Notes: generated by a model from the sequence alone, not told the origin. Shown: positions 17,042 to 26,097, numbered from the stretch's first letter. The stretch: 64,000 bases of DNA from Arthrobacter livingstonensis (GCF_003219815.1 NZ_QJVD01000020.1:1-64000); one strand, 5' to 3'. Numbers and translations: made by a program.

Positions 17042-18810
17042 AGCTGCAGCACGGGCCGGCCGTGCAGACGCCACGGGCACCCCAGGGCCCGCCGGCATCC
17101 CCTGCATACCCCGCGCACTGGTGGGATGCGGTGTTCCGGCGGGATACGGTGTTCGTGGCGCTTCCGTTCGTGGCGGCGGCCCTGTGGACCTTGGGTTTTC
17201 GGGGAGCCGATCCCCGCAACATGGGGGCACTGGGCCTGTTGGACCTCTTCACCCCACTCACGGTCCTGGCGCTCATCCTGCTGTTGGGCGGATTCCTGGC
17301 CAGCCTCCACCTGCACAAGCCCGAATGGCTGCTGGCCACCTACCTGGTGGTCTACATCGCCTTGATCCACGGCACGCCGCCGGTGCTCTACGGGACGCTG
17401 AGGTATTCGTGGGCCTACAAACACGTAGGGATCGTCGACTACATCATGCGCAACGGGTCGGTGGACCCGGGCATCGGGGTCGGACAGATCTACCACAACT
17501 GGCTGGGGTTCTTCGCCGGTGGCGCACTGCTGACTGAGCTGTCCGGCCAGCCTGACGCCCTCTCCATCGCCTCGTGGGCGCCGGTGGCCTTCAACCTGCT
17601 CAACCTCGTGGCGCTGCGCTTCCTCTTCCGTGGGCTGACCCGGAACCGTACGGTGGTTTGGATGGCGCTCATGTTTTTCCTGGTCATCAACTGGGTGGGA
17701 CAGGACTACTATTCCCCGCAAGCGATGGCATACCTCTTGTACCTGGGCCTGATCGGGCTGATGCTCCGGCGCATGAAACGGCGGGTGATGGTGGTGCCGT
17801 TCGCCGTCATCGTCGCGGCGATCGCCGTCAGTCACCAGATCACCCCCATGATGATGCTGCTTGCCGTCATTGCGCTGGTAGCCCTGCGCCGCACCCCGGG
17901 CTGGTACCTGCCGTGGCTTGCCGCGGCAATTATCGTGGCGTGGGCTTTGACCGGCGCTCTCTCCTACACGTTTCCAAACCTCATGGACTTGATCTCGCAA
18001 TTCGGCAACGTCGTGGGCAACGCCGACCAAACCCTGGCAAAATCCAGTGGGCAGACCAGCGTGGGGGATCTGCAAGTGATCTGGGGAGGCAGGATGACGG
18101 TGTTCGTCTCGGGGGTTGTCGCGCTCATCGGGGTGTGGCGCCAGCGCAGGACCGGCACTCTGATCCTGACCACATCGACGCTCATGGTCCTGCCAGGGGT
18201 GTTGGTGCTGACCACGGGGTTCGGCGGTGAGGTGCTCTTCCGGGCTTTCCTCTTCGCAGCCCCGTTCATCGCCTTCCTCCAAGCCCAGGCATGCATCCCG
18301 CGTAACGGGCGTGGTTTTGCCGTCCGTTCCCTTGTGGCGGCCGCGATCATCACCGCCATGGTCCTCCCGGGATTCCTGCTGGGGTATTACGGGAAGGAAC
18401 GCCAGAACTACTTCACCCCTGGGGAGGTGGCGGCATCACGATGGGCCTATACACACGCGGCACCGCACTCGCTGCTGGTGGAGGGAAGCACCAACTACCC
18501 GGGCCGCTTCATCGACTACGAGAAGTTCACTTATGTATCCCTGGATCTTGAGCCCGGAGACTCGACGAAGGTTTGGTTGAAAGACCCTGCCGCCACATTG
18601 GCCGGATGGTTCTCGGATCCAAAATACGCTGGCGGCTACGTGATCATCACCCGGGGCCAGAAGATCGCCGTCGAGAGCGGTGAAGCGATGCCGCCGGGCT
18701 TCCTCGACACGATCGAGGAAGCGCTGCGCAGGTCCAAGAGCTTCACCGTCGCATACCAAACACGCGACGCAACGGTGTTTGCTCCGGTGCAGCGGGCGGC
18801 GGGCCGATGA
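17038..18810 (+). CDS. Large polytopic membrane protein, candidate polymerase or GT-C transferase
   Basis: 590 residues from GTG 17038. Ten or more hydrophobic segments span about 40-440, with a large loop containing HGTPPVLYGTLRYSWAY and YHNWLGFFAGG. A C-terminal domain of about 140 residues (from YYGKERQNYFTPGEVAASRW) is probably outside the membrane. This layout fits GT-C glycosyltransferases and Wzy-like polymerases, where an early extracytoplasmic loop and a C-terminal soluble domain bind a lipid-linked substrate. No canonical DxD or Wzy signature could be confirmed. Its place directly after the flippase argues for the polymerase of the pathway. It overlaps both neighbours by 4 bases. 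Confidence 0.6.
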   Translation: MKLQHGPAVQTPRAPQGPPASPAYPAHWWDAVFRRDTVFVALPFVAAALWTLGFRGADPRNMGALGLLDLFTPLTVLALILLLGGFLASLHLHKPEWLLATYLVVYIALIHGTPPVLYGTLRYSWAYKHVGIVDYIMRNGSVDPGIGVGQIYHNWLGFFAGGALLTELSGQPDALSIASWAPVAFNLLNLVALRFLFRGLTRNRTVVWMALMFFLVINWVGQDYYSPQAMAYLLYLGLIGLMLRRMKRRVMVVPFAVIVAAIAVSHQITPMMMLLAVIALVALRRTPGWYLPWLAAAIIVAWALTGALSYTFPNLMDLISQFGNVVGNADQTLAKSSGQTSVGDLQVIWGGRMTVFVSGVVALIGVWRQRRTGTLILTTSTLMVLPGVLVLTTGFGGEVLFRAFLFAAPFIAFLQAQACIPRNGRGFAVRSLVAAAIITAMVLPGFLLGYYGKERQNYFTPGEVAASRWAYTHAAPHSLLVEGSTNYPGRFIDYEKFTYVSLDLEPGDSTKVWLKDPAATLAGWFSDPKYAGGYVIITRGQKIAVESGEAMPPGFLDTIEEALRRSKSFTVAYQTRDATVFAPVQRAAGR

Positions 18811-19235
18811 ACGAGCGGGGAATCCTGAAAACAGGCGCTGTTGTCGTGGCGGTGGCGTTGCTGTTGGTGCTGGCCGCGGAGACCGACTGGGTGCGACCGC
18901 TCTGCGCGGCAGCCTTCTGCCTGCTGGTGCCAGGGTACGGGTGGGCCCGCCGGATGCATTTGAAGGACAAAGGCGACACCCTGGCACTGAGCGCCGTATT
19001 CAGCATCTGTGCAACGGTTGCCGTGGGAACCGTCATGGCGGTGGGCCGCTGGTGGTCTCCCTGGACCGGGTTCGCCGCGCTGCTGCTGATCACCCTGTGC
19101 GGATTCATCCCGTTGCGTCGCACCGAGGCGGGCAGCAATGATTCCGAAAAGGGTTTTCGGTGGCATCTGGAATTCCCGGCCCAAGCACCGGAACCAAACC
19201 TTCGGCCCGGGGACGAAACCGGCGAAAAACGCTGA
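18807..19235 (+). CDS. Small membrane protein of unknown function
   Basis: 142 residues with three or four hydrophobic segments: TGAVVVAVALLLVLAA (10-25), PLCAAAFCLLVPGYGWARRM (30-50), a segment near 63-82, and FAALLLITLCGFIPL (88-103). A charged cytosolic tail follows. FCLLVPGYGWARR resembles the DUF1616-type loop found in actinobacterial polysaccharide clusters, but the match is short. It is coupled to the preceding gene by a 4-base overlap and probably assists assembly or export. Confidence 0.6.
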   Translation: MNERGILKTGAVVVAVALLLVLAAETDWVRPLCAAAFCLLVPGYGWARRMHLKDKGDTLALSAVFSICATVAVGTVMAVGRWWSPWTGFAALLLITLCGFIPLRRTEAGSNDSEKGFRWHLEFPAQAPEPNLRPGDETGEKR

Positions 19236-19305
19236 CTCGGGGAGAACCTCATGGAAGACATGGTGTCCCGGGCCCCGGGCGGATGCTCCCGGGAGTGTTG
19301 CTGAC

Positions 19306-19797
19306 ATGGACGTCCGTGCAACCAAGGCCGCCGGCGCGAATAGCGGGCGGGGACCCGTCTTCGCACCCGGTCTGCCAACAAGCTGCGCGGTCGTTGTTGC
19401 GCTCGTCCTCAGCGTACTGCCGCACCTTGACCTGCGTGGGCGCGGGTGGATCCCGGTCTTCCAGGCACTAGTCTCGGTGCTCTGTGCGGCAGCGTTGCTA
19501 GTGGCGTTGATACTTGTTTTGGCCACCCTGATTTCGAGCTCCCCGCGAAGCGGCAGGCGCTTGGTTCAGGCACTGGTACTTCTTCTGGGAGCCGCGCTGG
19601 GATTCGTTCCATCGATGGTGCCGGCCACGGGTTTCCCCGCAGCGTGCTCGGGTAAACCCCGAACGGTGTTCAGCGTAAATCTCGACCTTGCGCAAGCGGA
19701 TATCGGCGCGGTGGCCGAAGCCATCAAGGCCCACCACGCCGATGTCGTGATCTTGGTCGAAGTCGATCCAAAACTCGCCCGCATCACTATCAGCTAA
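19306..19797 (+). pseudogene. Truncated EEP-family (endonuclease/exonuclease/phosphatase) membrane protein
   Basis: From the ATG at 19306 the frame gives three hydrophobic segments (SCAVVVALVLSVLPHL, FQALVSVLCAAALLVALIL, LVQALVLLLGAALGFVPS) and then the first strands of an EEP domain, VFSVNLDLAQADIGAVAEA and ADVVILVEVDPKLA, where the E of VEVD would be a metal ligand. The reading ends at ARITIS with a stop at 19797, leaving about 30 of the roughly 220 residues of an EEP domain. The 3' part has been lost. It is the last gene of the rightward operon. An earlier in-frame ATG at 19138 overlaps the previous gene and is not favoured. Confidence 0.6.
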
Positions 19798-19972
19798 ACG
19801 ACTTTGCACAACTCCCTGTAGTCGTCGTGTCGACCATCCCCTAGCAGCCATTGGCGTCAGCTGAGCGCTCCCTTTCGGACGATTGATTCGGGCATCTGTG
19901 ACCAAGGCGGAAGCCCGGCAACTAGTGTCATCCGGTCGCCCTGCCCGCCGGCCTTGGTTGGCGTGCTGGCCG

Positions 19973-20944
19973 CTATTTGAGCAGGTCGCTCATGATGGGC
20001 GCGTTCCTGTCGTTGTTGGTCAAGGGGGCCAGTCCCCACAGGCTTTCTATGGTGTGCAGCAGGGAATAGTGGCTGTACGCCCGCGGGGATTTGTAGCCAT
20101 GTCGGGCTGCTGGTCCGGCGAAGATCGTCGACACGGTGTTGTTCACGGTGTTGTTGTCCCCACCGCCTTCGTCCCAGGTGATCACCAGGAGGGAGTTCTG
20201 CGTCGTGAAGGCCGGTGAGGCCAGGAGGGCCGGCACTTGGTGTGAGAGCCAGGTGTCGCCGGTCGCCACCGGGCAGTCGTGCATGTCGTTGCAAACGTTG
20301 GGACTGATGAATACATAGTTGGGCAGGCTTGAGGCGGTTTTCAGGTCGTCGCTGAGCTGGGTGAGGGGAACGTCGTGCGCCGCGCATGAGGCGTGGTTGT
20401 CGGTGACGCTGGGGTAGTACATGAACGGGTTGTGTCTCACCCCGTAGGTGGCGGCGTTCTCCGGCGTGCAGGGAGCGGGCATGCTCTCGGCGTACATCTT
20501 CCAGGTTCGCCCGGATTTCTCGATTGCATCCGTGATGGGCGGTACCCGTGCGGTGCAGCGGCCGCCGGGGCTGCAGTCATCCGTGAAGCCGGCGGTGGTG
20601 CCGCTGGTCAGGGCCAGGTAGTTGGGCAGACTCGGGTGGGATACAGCCTTGTAGTTGGTCGCCAGTGCATTTTCGGCGGCCAGTTTGTTGATGTAGGGGG
20701 CTGCGGCATTGCCCAGAATGCTTGAGGCCGACTCGTTCTCCTCGACGATGATGACGACATGGTCGATCCCGGGAGGCGTTCCCCCAACGGCGGCGGGGCT
20801 GCCTGCCGGCTGGCTCGAGACGGATGCCGAGGGCGACGGGGCCTGGCTGGCAACGGGGTCCGGAGAGGTGCACCCTGCCATGAACAGCCCGAGCGCGGTG
20901 AATCCGATCACGAATACAACAAATAATCTGCCCTTCTGGCTCAT
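19973..20944 (-). CDS. Lipoprotein phosphoesterase (acid phosphatase / phospholipase C-like superfamily)
   Basis: 323 residues. The signal peptide ends in a lipobox (GLFMAGC, Cys at about 25), followed by a Ser/Pro/Ala linker, so it is anchored outside the membrane. The phosphoesterase (PF04185-type) core has HVVIIVEENESASSILG (metal-binding E-N), a conserved SHPSLPNYLALTSG segment (nucleophile region), FISPNVCNDMHDC, LLVITWDEGGGDNN (D-E-G-G metal ligands) and YSHYSLLHTIESLWGL. Family members hydrolyse phosphomonoesters or phospholipids. It is convergent with the EPS operon, with 175 bases between, and is probably independent of it. Confidence 0.85.
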   Translation of the reverse strand: MSQKGRLFVVFVIGFTALGLFMAGCTSPDPVASQAPSPSASVSSQPAGSPAAVGGTPPGIDHVVIIVEENESASSILGNAAAPYINKLAAENALATNYKAVSHPSLPNYLALTSGTTAGFTDDCSPGGRCTARVPPITDAIEKSGRTWKMYAESMPAPCTPENAATYGVRHNPFMYYPSVTDNHASCAAHDVPLTQLSDDLKTASSLPNYVFISPNVCNDMHDCPVATGDTWLSHQVPALLASPAFTTQNSLLVITWDEGGGDNNTVNNTVSTIFAGPAARHGYKSPRAYSHYSLLHTIESLWGLAPLTNNDRNAPIMSDLLK

Positions 20945-21336
20945 CCCTCGATGCTAGCCGGAGCGGCCCGACCCGGCAATGCCTTCCGTGGAAAGCCGGC
21001 CGGGCCACCATGGAATTGATCCAGGCCCGGCCCTCCCGTCTGGAAGCGTCCTGTCGGCATTTGGCGGTGCTGACTCCGTGAAAAGCGTCGGTCCAAGGTC
21101 CGTTCGGTGACACCCACGCTTCGAAATCTCGACGTCAACACGCTCTGATTCCTCGGCCGGTTGACGACCCTCTTACGGGACATTTCGGATATGTCAGGAG
21201 TGCAACAATGCCAGCGTTAGGGCTCGCGTAGAAATTAGTCGTGTTTTGACCGGATTTTTCGCTAGTCTTGTGTTACCGCAGAGAATGTGGAATTGACGGA
21301 GCCGGCGGGATTTGCGGAGGCGTTCGCGAAGGCGTT
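20945..21336. other. Intergenic stretch between the lipoprotein gene and an IS1595 relic
   Basis: No open frame of interest. It must contain the leftward promoter of the phosphoesterase gene near 20960-21010. The right half (21220-21300) is AT-richer and reads into the IS1595 fragment. Confidence 0.4.
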
Positions 21337-21513
21337 ATGGGCACCCTGCAGGGTTCGGTCAGCCCCGAGCATGTGCAGGCGTACTTCGACGAGTGGGTGT
21401 TCCACTTCAACCGGCGGCACTCCCGCAGTCGCGGACTGTTGTTTTACACCCTCCTGCTCAACGGTGTCGGCGGCAAGCCAATCACCTACCAGTCGCTACG
21501 CAAGACCGGACGG
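21337..21513 (+). pseudogene. IS1595-family transposase, C-terminal fragment
   Basis: The frame reads GTLQGSVSPEHVQAYFDEWV, then FHFNRRHSRSRGLLFYTLL and PITYQSLRK. This matches the end of ISXO2/IS1595-type transposases, where H-x-G-x2-EH-x2-Y-x-DE-x-x-F-RFNRR is conserved. The N-terminal zinc ribbon and most of the DDE core are missing. The remaining bases up to 21640 show no gene. Confidence 0.65.
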
Positions 21514-21716
21514 ACCAGACCGACCCCACCGCCAGCGGACAGGCCGCACTCATCTCCGCACAGCCTGGACGTGGGTCAACCGCTACTTCCCTGGCGACGA
21601 CCACATCCGGCTTGAAGAACTAGGACACTAATTGGAAACCCCAATAAATTGAAATCTAACGTATTAGCAATTAATATTATTAGAAAAATATCATTGCGGT
21701 CTCTAGATCAAGCGAA

Positions 21717-21926
21717 TCAAATTTCATTGTCAAAGAGGTGGGCAGCGAACCTTTCGCGGGCTGGCCGCGGCGTAAAGCCGGTGGCTTGGAGTTTGGCCAG
21801 GTTGAGGGTTGAGTGGGTGGGACAGGGTGCGTTGTCGGGTTTGTCGGTGAAGTAGTCGGCTGCGGGGACGCCGGTGATGTGGTCGCGGGGGTGGCCGAGG
21901 AGTTCGTAGATGTCGGCGGCGCGTCT
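21717..21926 (-). pseudogene. dTDP-4-dehydrorhamnose reductase (rmlD-like), C-terminal fragment
   Basis: Leftward reading gives DIYELLGHPRDHITGVPAAD, YFTDKPDNAPCPTHSTLNLA and KLQATGFTPRP, stopping at 21717. The pattern P-x-HSTLNL-x-KL-x-ATGF-x-P is that of the substrate-binding C-terminus of RmlD, often fused to RmlC in Arthrobacter. The SDR Rossmann part is absent; at 21923 the sequence switches to a sufU fragment in the opposite direction. This is inferred from a short match. Confidence 0.5.
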
Positions 21927-22258
21927 GCGGGGATGAGATCACGCTCCGGGTGGAAACGGCCGGCACCGGTTCGGGGCGGGCGGTTTCCGGGATCCACTGG
22001 GCGGGGGACGGCTGTTCCATCTCGATGGCTTCCGCGTCCATCCTCAGTGAATTGGTGGTGGGCCTGGGCGCCGGTGAAGTGCAGGGGCTGATCGACTCCT
22101 TCCGCGAGGTGATGCGCTCACGCGGCAAGCTGGAAGCCGACGAGGAGGTGCTCGGTGACGCCGCGGCGCTCTCCGGGGTCTCCAAGTTTCCGGCCCGTGT
22201 CAAGTGCGCCATGCTCGCCTGGGTGGCGGCTGAGGACGCACTGAACCAGACGGGGTAA
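21923..22258 (+). pseudogene. SufU-type Fe-S scaffold protein, 5'-truncated
   Basis: The frame reads VCGDEITLRVETAGTGSG, then HWAGDGCSISMASASILSEL, a helical EVQGLIDSFREVMRSRG segment and PARVKCAMLAWVAAEDAL. All three SufU cluster/zinc-ligand cysteines (CGD, GDGCSIS, RVKC) are present, but the N-terminal 35-40 residues and any start codon with a ribosome-binding site are missing, replaced by the rmlD fragment. It probably records a recombination join; an intact copy should exist elsewhere with sufBCDS. Confidence 0.65.
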
Positions 22259-22266
22259 TGCGGCTT

Positions 22267-22716
22267 TTACTGTCGGGCGTCTGCCCGCTTGTTGCTGCGG
22301 GTGAAGACCGCCCGCAGCGTGAGGACGAGCACTGCGCCGATTAGTGCCCCTGAGGTGTTGGCCACGATGTCGCTCCATGCAGGGACTCTCTCGGGCAGGA
22401 GCATTGCCTGTGTCAGTTCAATTAGGCCGGACACCACCGCTGCTGCCGCCACGGCCACCCACCAATATATGCGGTGCAGCCGTACGGCGATTATGAAGCC
22501 AAATGGAACAAACAAAAGGATGTTCGCCGCAAATTCAACCTTCCGGTAGCCGATGAACCACTGGGGAAGGCCGTGACTGTGCAACCAGGCAATGACCTGC
22601 ATTAGTGCACCGTCAACTGGCCGGTCCACGGGGGACGGCCAAAACACCATGGCCGCAAGGGCCACGAAGTACAGCACGGCAAGAACCATGGTCACGTGGT
22701 GGCGGGAGGGCTTCAC
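22267..22716 (-). CDS. VanZ-family membrane protein
   Basis: 149 residues from GTG 22716. Four hydrophobic helices: VLAVLYFVALAAMVFWP, ILLFVPFGFIIAV, VAVAAAAVVSGLIELTQ and ANTSGALIGAVLVLTL. The NILLFVPFG, SGLIELTQAML and SDIVANTSGALIG segments are the conserved VanZ-like signature. VanZ confers low-level teicoplanin resistance in enterococci, but the wide family in actinobacteria has no settled function and may act on phosphate or lipid metabolism at the membrane. It stands alone, facing the truncated sufU. Confidence 0.8.
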   Translation of the reverse strand: MKPSRHHVTMVLAVLYFVALAAMVFWPSPVDRPVDGALMQVIAWLHSHGLPQWFIGYRKVEFAANILLFVPFGFIIAVRLHRIYWWVAVAAAAVVSGLIELTQAMLLPERVPAWSDIVANTSGALIGAVLVLTLRAVFTRSNKRADARQ

Positions 22717-22784
22717 AATTCCCAGTGTAGGGTCTCATGTTCGGCTGCGGGGTTTCGACAAACTAAACCTCCGTGTCGGCTGGC

Positions 22785-24098
22785 TCAGCTGCCGTCCCCG
22801 TCGACCTGGAAGACGTCCGGGACGCCGTCGCCGTCGTCATCGGCTGATTCGAGGATGGCCACGCGCCGGTAGTGCTTGTTCCTGATGCGAAGCACCACGG
22901 AGGCCAACAGCGCCGCAATGACGGATCCGGCCAGGATGGCGACCTTGGCATGGTTGAAATGGGGGCTGCCGTCACCAAAGCTGAGCTCGCTGATCAACAG
23001 GGATACCGTGAAGCCCACCCCGGCCAACAGCGCAAGGCCGGCCACATCGATCCAGGCCAGTCCGTCGTCGAGCGTGGCCTTGGTGGTTTTGGTGACCAGC
23101 CACGTGGAACCCAGGACGCCAATGAACTTGCCTGCCACCAGCGCCACCACAATGCCGATTGCCACGGTGTCGGTGAAGGCGGACTTCAGCCCGGACAGCC
23201 CGCCCAGCGCCACTCCCGCGGAGAAGAACGCAAACAGCGGCACGGCAACCCCGGCGGACAGCGGCCGGACCAAATGCTCGAAGTGTTCGGCCAGGCCGGG
23301 GCCGGCATCGGGGCCGCCGCGCTTGGCGGAGCGGACCACCGGGACGGCGAAGCCCAGCAGCACGCCGGCCACCGTGGCATGGATGCCCGAGGCGTGCACC
23401 AGGGCCCAAGTAGCCAGGGCCAGCGGGAGCAGCAGGTACCAGGAGTGGATGCGCCTTTGCACCAGCCACGTGAACGCCAGCAGCGGCAGGACGGCCAGGG
23501 CCAGGAATTGCAGATGCAGCTCGCCGGGGTAGAAGACGGCGATGATGGCGATGGCGATGAGGTCGTCCACCACGGCCAGCGTCAGCAGAAAGGTGCGCAG
23601 GGCGCTGGGCAGGTGCGTGCTGATGACGGCCAGCACCGCGAGGGCAAAGGCGATGTCCGTGGCCGTCGGAATGGCCCAGCCGTGCAGGACCTGCGGGCCG
23701 GCGCCGAGGTTGACGAGGGTGAACAGCACTGCCGGGACCAGGACGCCGCCCACGGCCGCCGTGATGGGCACGACGGCGCGGGCCGGGTTTCGGAGGTCGC
23801 CGGCGACAAATTCGCGCTTGAGTTCCAGCCCGGCCACGAAGAAGAAGATGGCCAGCAGTCCGTCGGACGCCCAGCCGCCCAGGCTGAGGTTCAGGTGCCA
23901 AGCCGCCGGGCCGATCTTGAAGTCACGGAGCGCGAAGTAGCCGTCCGCCCAGGGGGAGTTGGCCCAAACAAGGGCGATGACCGTGGCGGCAAGCAGCAGC
24001 GCGCCGCCCACGGTTTCCGAGCGGAGGATCTGGCTGACCCGCAGGGACTCCGGGTAGCTGCCGCGGGCGAGAATCCGGCGGGGGGTCGGGATGTTCAT
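22785..24098 (-). CDS. nhaA: Na+/H+ antiporter NhaA
   Basis: 437 residues, ATG 24098. About 12 membrane helices. Family signatures are present: [39 protein letters not shown] (first essential Asp), [19 protein letters not shown] (the adjacent Asp pair that binds Na+) and KPxG-like [11 protein letters not shown]. It exchanges one Na+ for two protons across the plasma membrane and supports salt and alkali tolerance. The C-terminal tail ([20 protein letters not shown]) is unusually acidic and Gly-rich, resembling a calcium-binding D-x-D-x-D-G motif, which is not part of the standard family. Confidence 0.92.
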   Translation of the reverse strand: MNIPTPRRILARGSYPESLRVSQILRSETVGGALLLAATVIALVWANSPWADGYFALRDFKIGPAAWHLNLSLGGWASDGLLAIFFFVAGLELKREFVAGDLRNPARAVVPITAAVGGVLVPAVLFTLVNLGAGPQVLHGWAIPTATDIAFALAVLAVISTHLPSALRTFLLTLAVVDDLIAIAIIAVFYPGELHLQFLALAVLPLLAFTWLVQRRIHSWYLLLPLALATWALVHASGIHATVAGVLLGFAVPVVRSAKRGGPDAGPGLAEHFEHLVRPLSAGVAVPLFAFFSAGVALGGLSGLKSAFTDTVAIGIVVALVAGKFIGVLGSTWLVTKTTKATLDDGLAWIDVAGLALLAGVGFTVSLLISELSFGDGSPHFNHAKVAILAGSVIAALLASVVLRIRNKHYRRVAILESADDDGDGVPDVFQVDGDGS

Positions 24099-24209
24099 CG
24101 GCTGGCAGGCCTCTCGGTGTGCAAGGTCCCCATGTTGCCGGGGGAACTTTTGGGTGCGGCTGTGACATTGCCGACCAGACTTCCCGGCGCACCATCAACC
24201 ATTCTACCG

Positions 24210-24310
24210 CGGGCGCGGGCCTGGGCGTGGGCCTGGGCGTCGGGCCCGGTCAGGGCGCGGGCCTGGGCGTGGGGCCCGGTCAGGGCAAGGGCGCGGGCGC
24301 AGGTCCGGGC
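24210..24310. repeat. G-rich tandem repeats between nhaA and a histidine kinase gene
   Basis: Imperfect tandem copies of a unit close to GCGGGCCTGGGCGTGGGG, each with CCCGGTCAGGG attached, fill the gap upstream of nhaA. They are G-rich on the + strand with many GGG runs, so G-quadruplex formation is possible. No conserved protein is read from them. Confidence 0.6.
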
Positions 24311-24324
24311 CGCACCAGCTGAAG

Positions 24325-26097
24325 CTACAGCCCGGCCGCCCCGTCAAACGCGGCCGGCCCGCCCTGCCCGCCAGCCCCGTCAAACCCGGCCGCCTCGTCA
24401 AGCCCGGCCGCCCCGCCCAACGCGGCCGCGGGGATGGCCTCCGCTGCCACACACGCCGGCAAAACAAAGCCCACGGTCGTGCCCACTCCGCGCTCGCTCT
24501 CCACTGTCAGGGTGCCGCCGTGCTTGGCAACGATGGTCTTGGCAATCATCAATCCCAGACCGATGCCTGGAATGGAGCGCTGCACAGCGGACCTGGCCCG
24601 GAAGAACTTGGTGAACAGGCCCAGCTGTTCCTCTCCGGACATTCCCAGCCCCGTGTCCTGGACCTCGAAGCACAGCTCCTTCCCGCGGGCCCGTGCGCGT
24701 ACCGTGACTGTTCCGCCGTCGGGGGAGTACTTGACCGCGTTCGAGACCAGGTTGTCCAGAACCTGCCCGATCCGACCGGCGTCGAGGACCGCGTCCAAGG
24801 AAGCCTGCACCTCAGAGCGCAGTTCAACCTTGTTCGTCCCCGCCAGCGGCGCAGCCGAGGCGAGGCTCTCCGAGACGAGTCGCGCCACATCTGCCCGTGC
24901 CCGGGAGATCGTGACAGAATCGGTGGCGAGCAGGTCCTCGACCAGCGAGGCCAGGCGGTCCACATTGCGTGCGGCAATGGCCAGGTACCTGTGGACGTCC
25001 GGTGGCAGGCGCTGCGGATCCTCCAGCACCATGTCCAGATAGCCCTGGATGGACGTCAGCGGAGTGCGAAATTCGTGGGAAACGTTCGCGACGAAATTGT
25101 CCTTGGCTGCCAGTGCCGCAATCATCTCGGTGACGTCGTGAAAGGCGATCACCGCGCCAGCAAAGTTTCCGGCGGCGTCCCTCAGCGGCCGAGCGGCCGT
25201 GGAAAGCGCCCTGGCACCGGCCCCGGTGCCCAGCCACACCTGATAATTGGTGAATGTTTCACCCTGGATGGCCCGAAAGACTGGGCGGTCACGGGCCTTT
25301 AGGGGAGTGACGCCGTCCACCCCGAACACCAGCAATTCGTGTTCAGCGGGATCGGCAATATCGTGGGGCACGGCCAGGGCGTGGAGCTCCTTTTGGGTGG
25401 CGTTCATCAGCTGGTCGTTGCCGTCGCCATCGACCACCACCACACCGACGGCAACCGTGTCCACCACTGTTTCCAGGAGCCCTTCCCGCGCCTGGCTGGC
25501 GTTCAAGGCCGCCCGTAGTTCCCTGTCCTTGATCTCCAAAGCCACGCGTTGGGCATCCATGCTGGTGGTCGCAAAAACCACAGTGACCGCAAACCCCACC
25601 ATGATCAACGGAAAGAGCAACGGCTTGGCCAGCTGCTCCACCGTGACGCCCCCGGACGCGGTGAACACCGGCACCCACACGATGAGCAGGGATCCCACGC
25701 CACTGACGGTGATGGCGGTGCGCCGGGCCAGCCCGCAGGAAGCCACCCAAAACACCGGGAAAAAAACGAGCAGGCCGACGGCGGTGAGGAACTGTTCATT
25801 ACCAGTGCGGAATACACCAACCGCCAGGAAACCCAGGTAGGGGATGACCAGAAAGGTGCCTTTCGGGGTCCTGTCCCAGGGAATTGCCGCAGCTGCCACC
25901 ACCAGCCCTACGTTCAGCAACAATCCGGTCACGAACAAGGGATGGTGAAAGGACTGGGGATAGAAAATCGCGGCAAGCCCCGTGCAGACGCCCACGGCCA
26001 AGGCCATGGGCAGCTGGTTGAGCAGGACGCGTCTGCGCAGTGAGCGGACCTGGTAGAAATAACTTCGGAACCGGGCCTGGCTGGTGGTGTTCGTCAT
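24325..26097 (-). CDS. Membrane sensor histidine kinase with PAS domain
   Basis: 590 residues from ATG 26097 (MTNTTSQARF). Six hydrophobic helices (about 30-200) form an integral sensor; a PAS-like segment follows (VVDTVAVGVVVVDGDGNDQL, about 225-340). The HisKA H-box is NFVANVSHEFRTPLTS and the HATPase has NLVSNAVKYSPDGG, DTGLGMSGEE and GIGLGLMIAKTIV, all intact. The C-terminal tail is low-complexity Ala/Gly/Asp (GFDGAGGQGG, AAFDGAAGL). The stand-alone receiver at 26320 is transcribed divergently from the adjacent region and is the likely partner. A longer in-frame extension to 26307 lacks conservation and crosses the promoter region. Confidence 0.85.
   Translation of the reverse strand: MTNTTSQARFRSYFYQVRSLRRRVLLNQLPMALAVGVCTGLAAIFYPQSFHHPLFVTGLLLNVGLVVAAAAIPWDRTPKGTFLVIPYLGFLAVGVFRTGNEQFLTAVGLLVFFPVFWVASCGLARRTAITVSGVGSLLIVWVPVFTASGGVTVEQLAKPLLFPLIMVGFAVTVVFATTSMDAQRVALEIKDRELRAALNASQAREGLLETVVDTVAVGVVVVDGDGNDQLMNATQKELHALAVPHDIADPAEHELLVFGVDGVTPLKARDRPVFRAIQGETFTNYQVWLGTGAGARALSTAARPLRDAAGNFAGAVIAFHDVTEMIAALAAKDNFVANVSHEFRTPLTSIQGYLDMVLEDPQRLPPDVHRYLAIAARNVDRLASLVEDLLATDSVTISRARADVARLVSESLASAAPLAGTNKVELRSEVQASLDAVLDAGRIGQVLDNLVSNAVKYSPDGGTVTVRARARGKELCFEVQDTGLGMSGEEQLGLFTKFFRARSAVQRSIPGIGLGLMIAKTIVAKHGGTLTVESERGVGTTVGFVLPACVAAEAIPAAALGGAAGLDEAAGFDGAGGQGGPAAFDGAAGL

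Noticed and set aside
15721-18282. 853-codon open frame on the - strand
   Set aside because: Antisense to the flippase-kinase and the polytopic protein, both well supported; the frame is rich in His/Gln/Arg without domains.
22872-24614. 580-codon open frame on the + strand
   Set aside because: Antisense to nhaA and the kinase end; low complexity.
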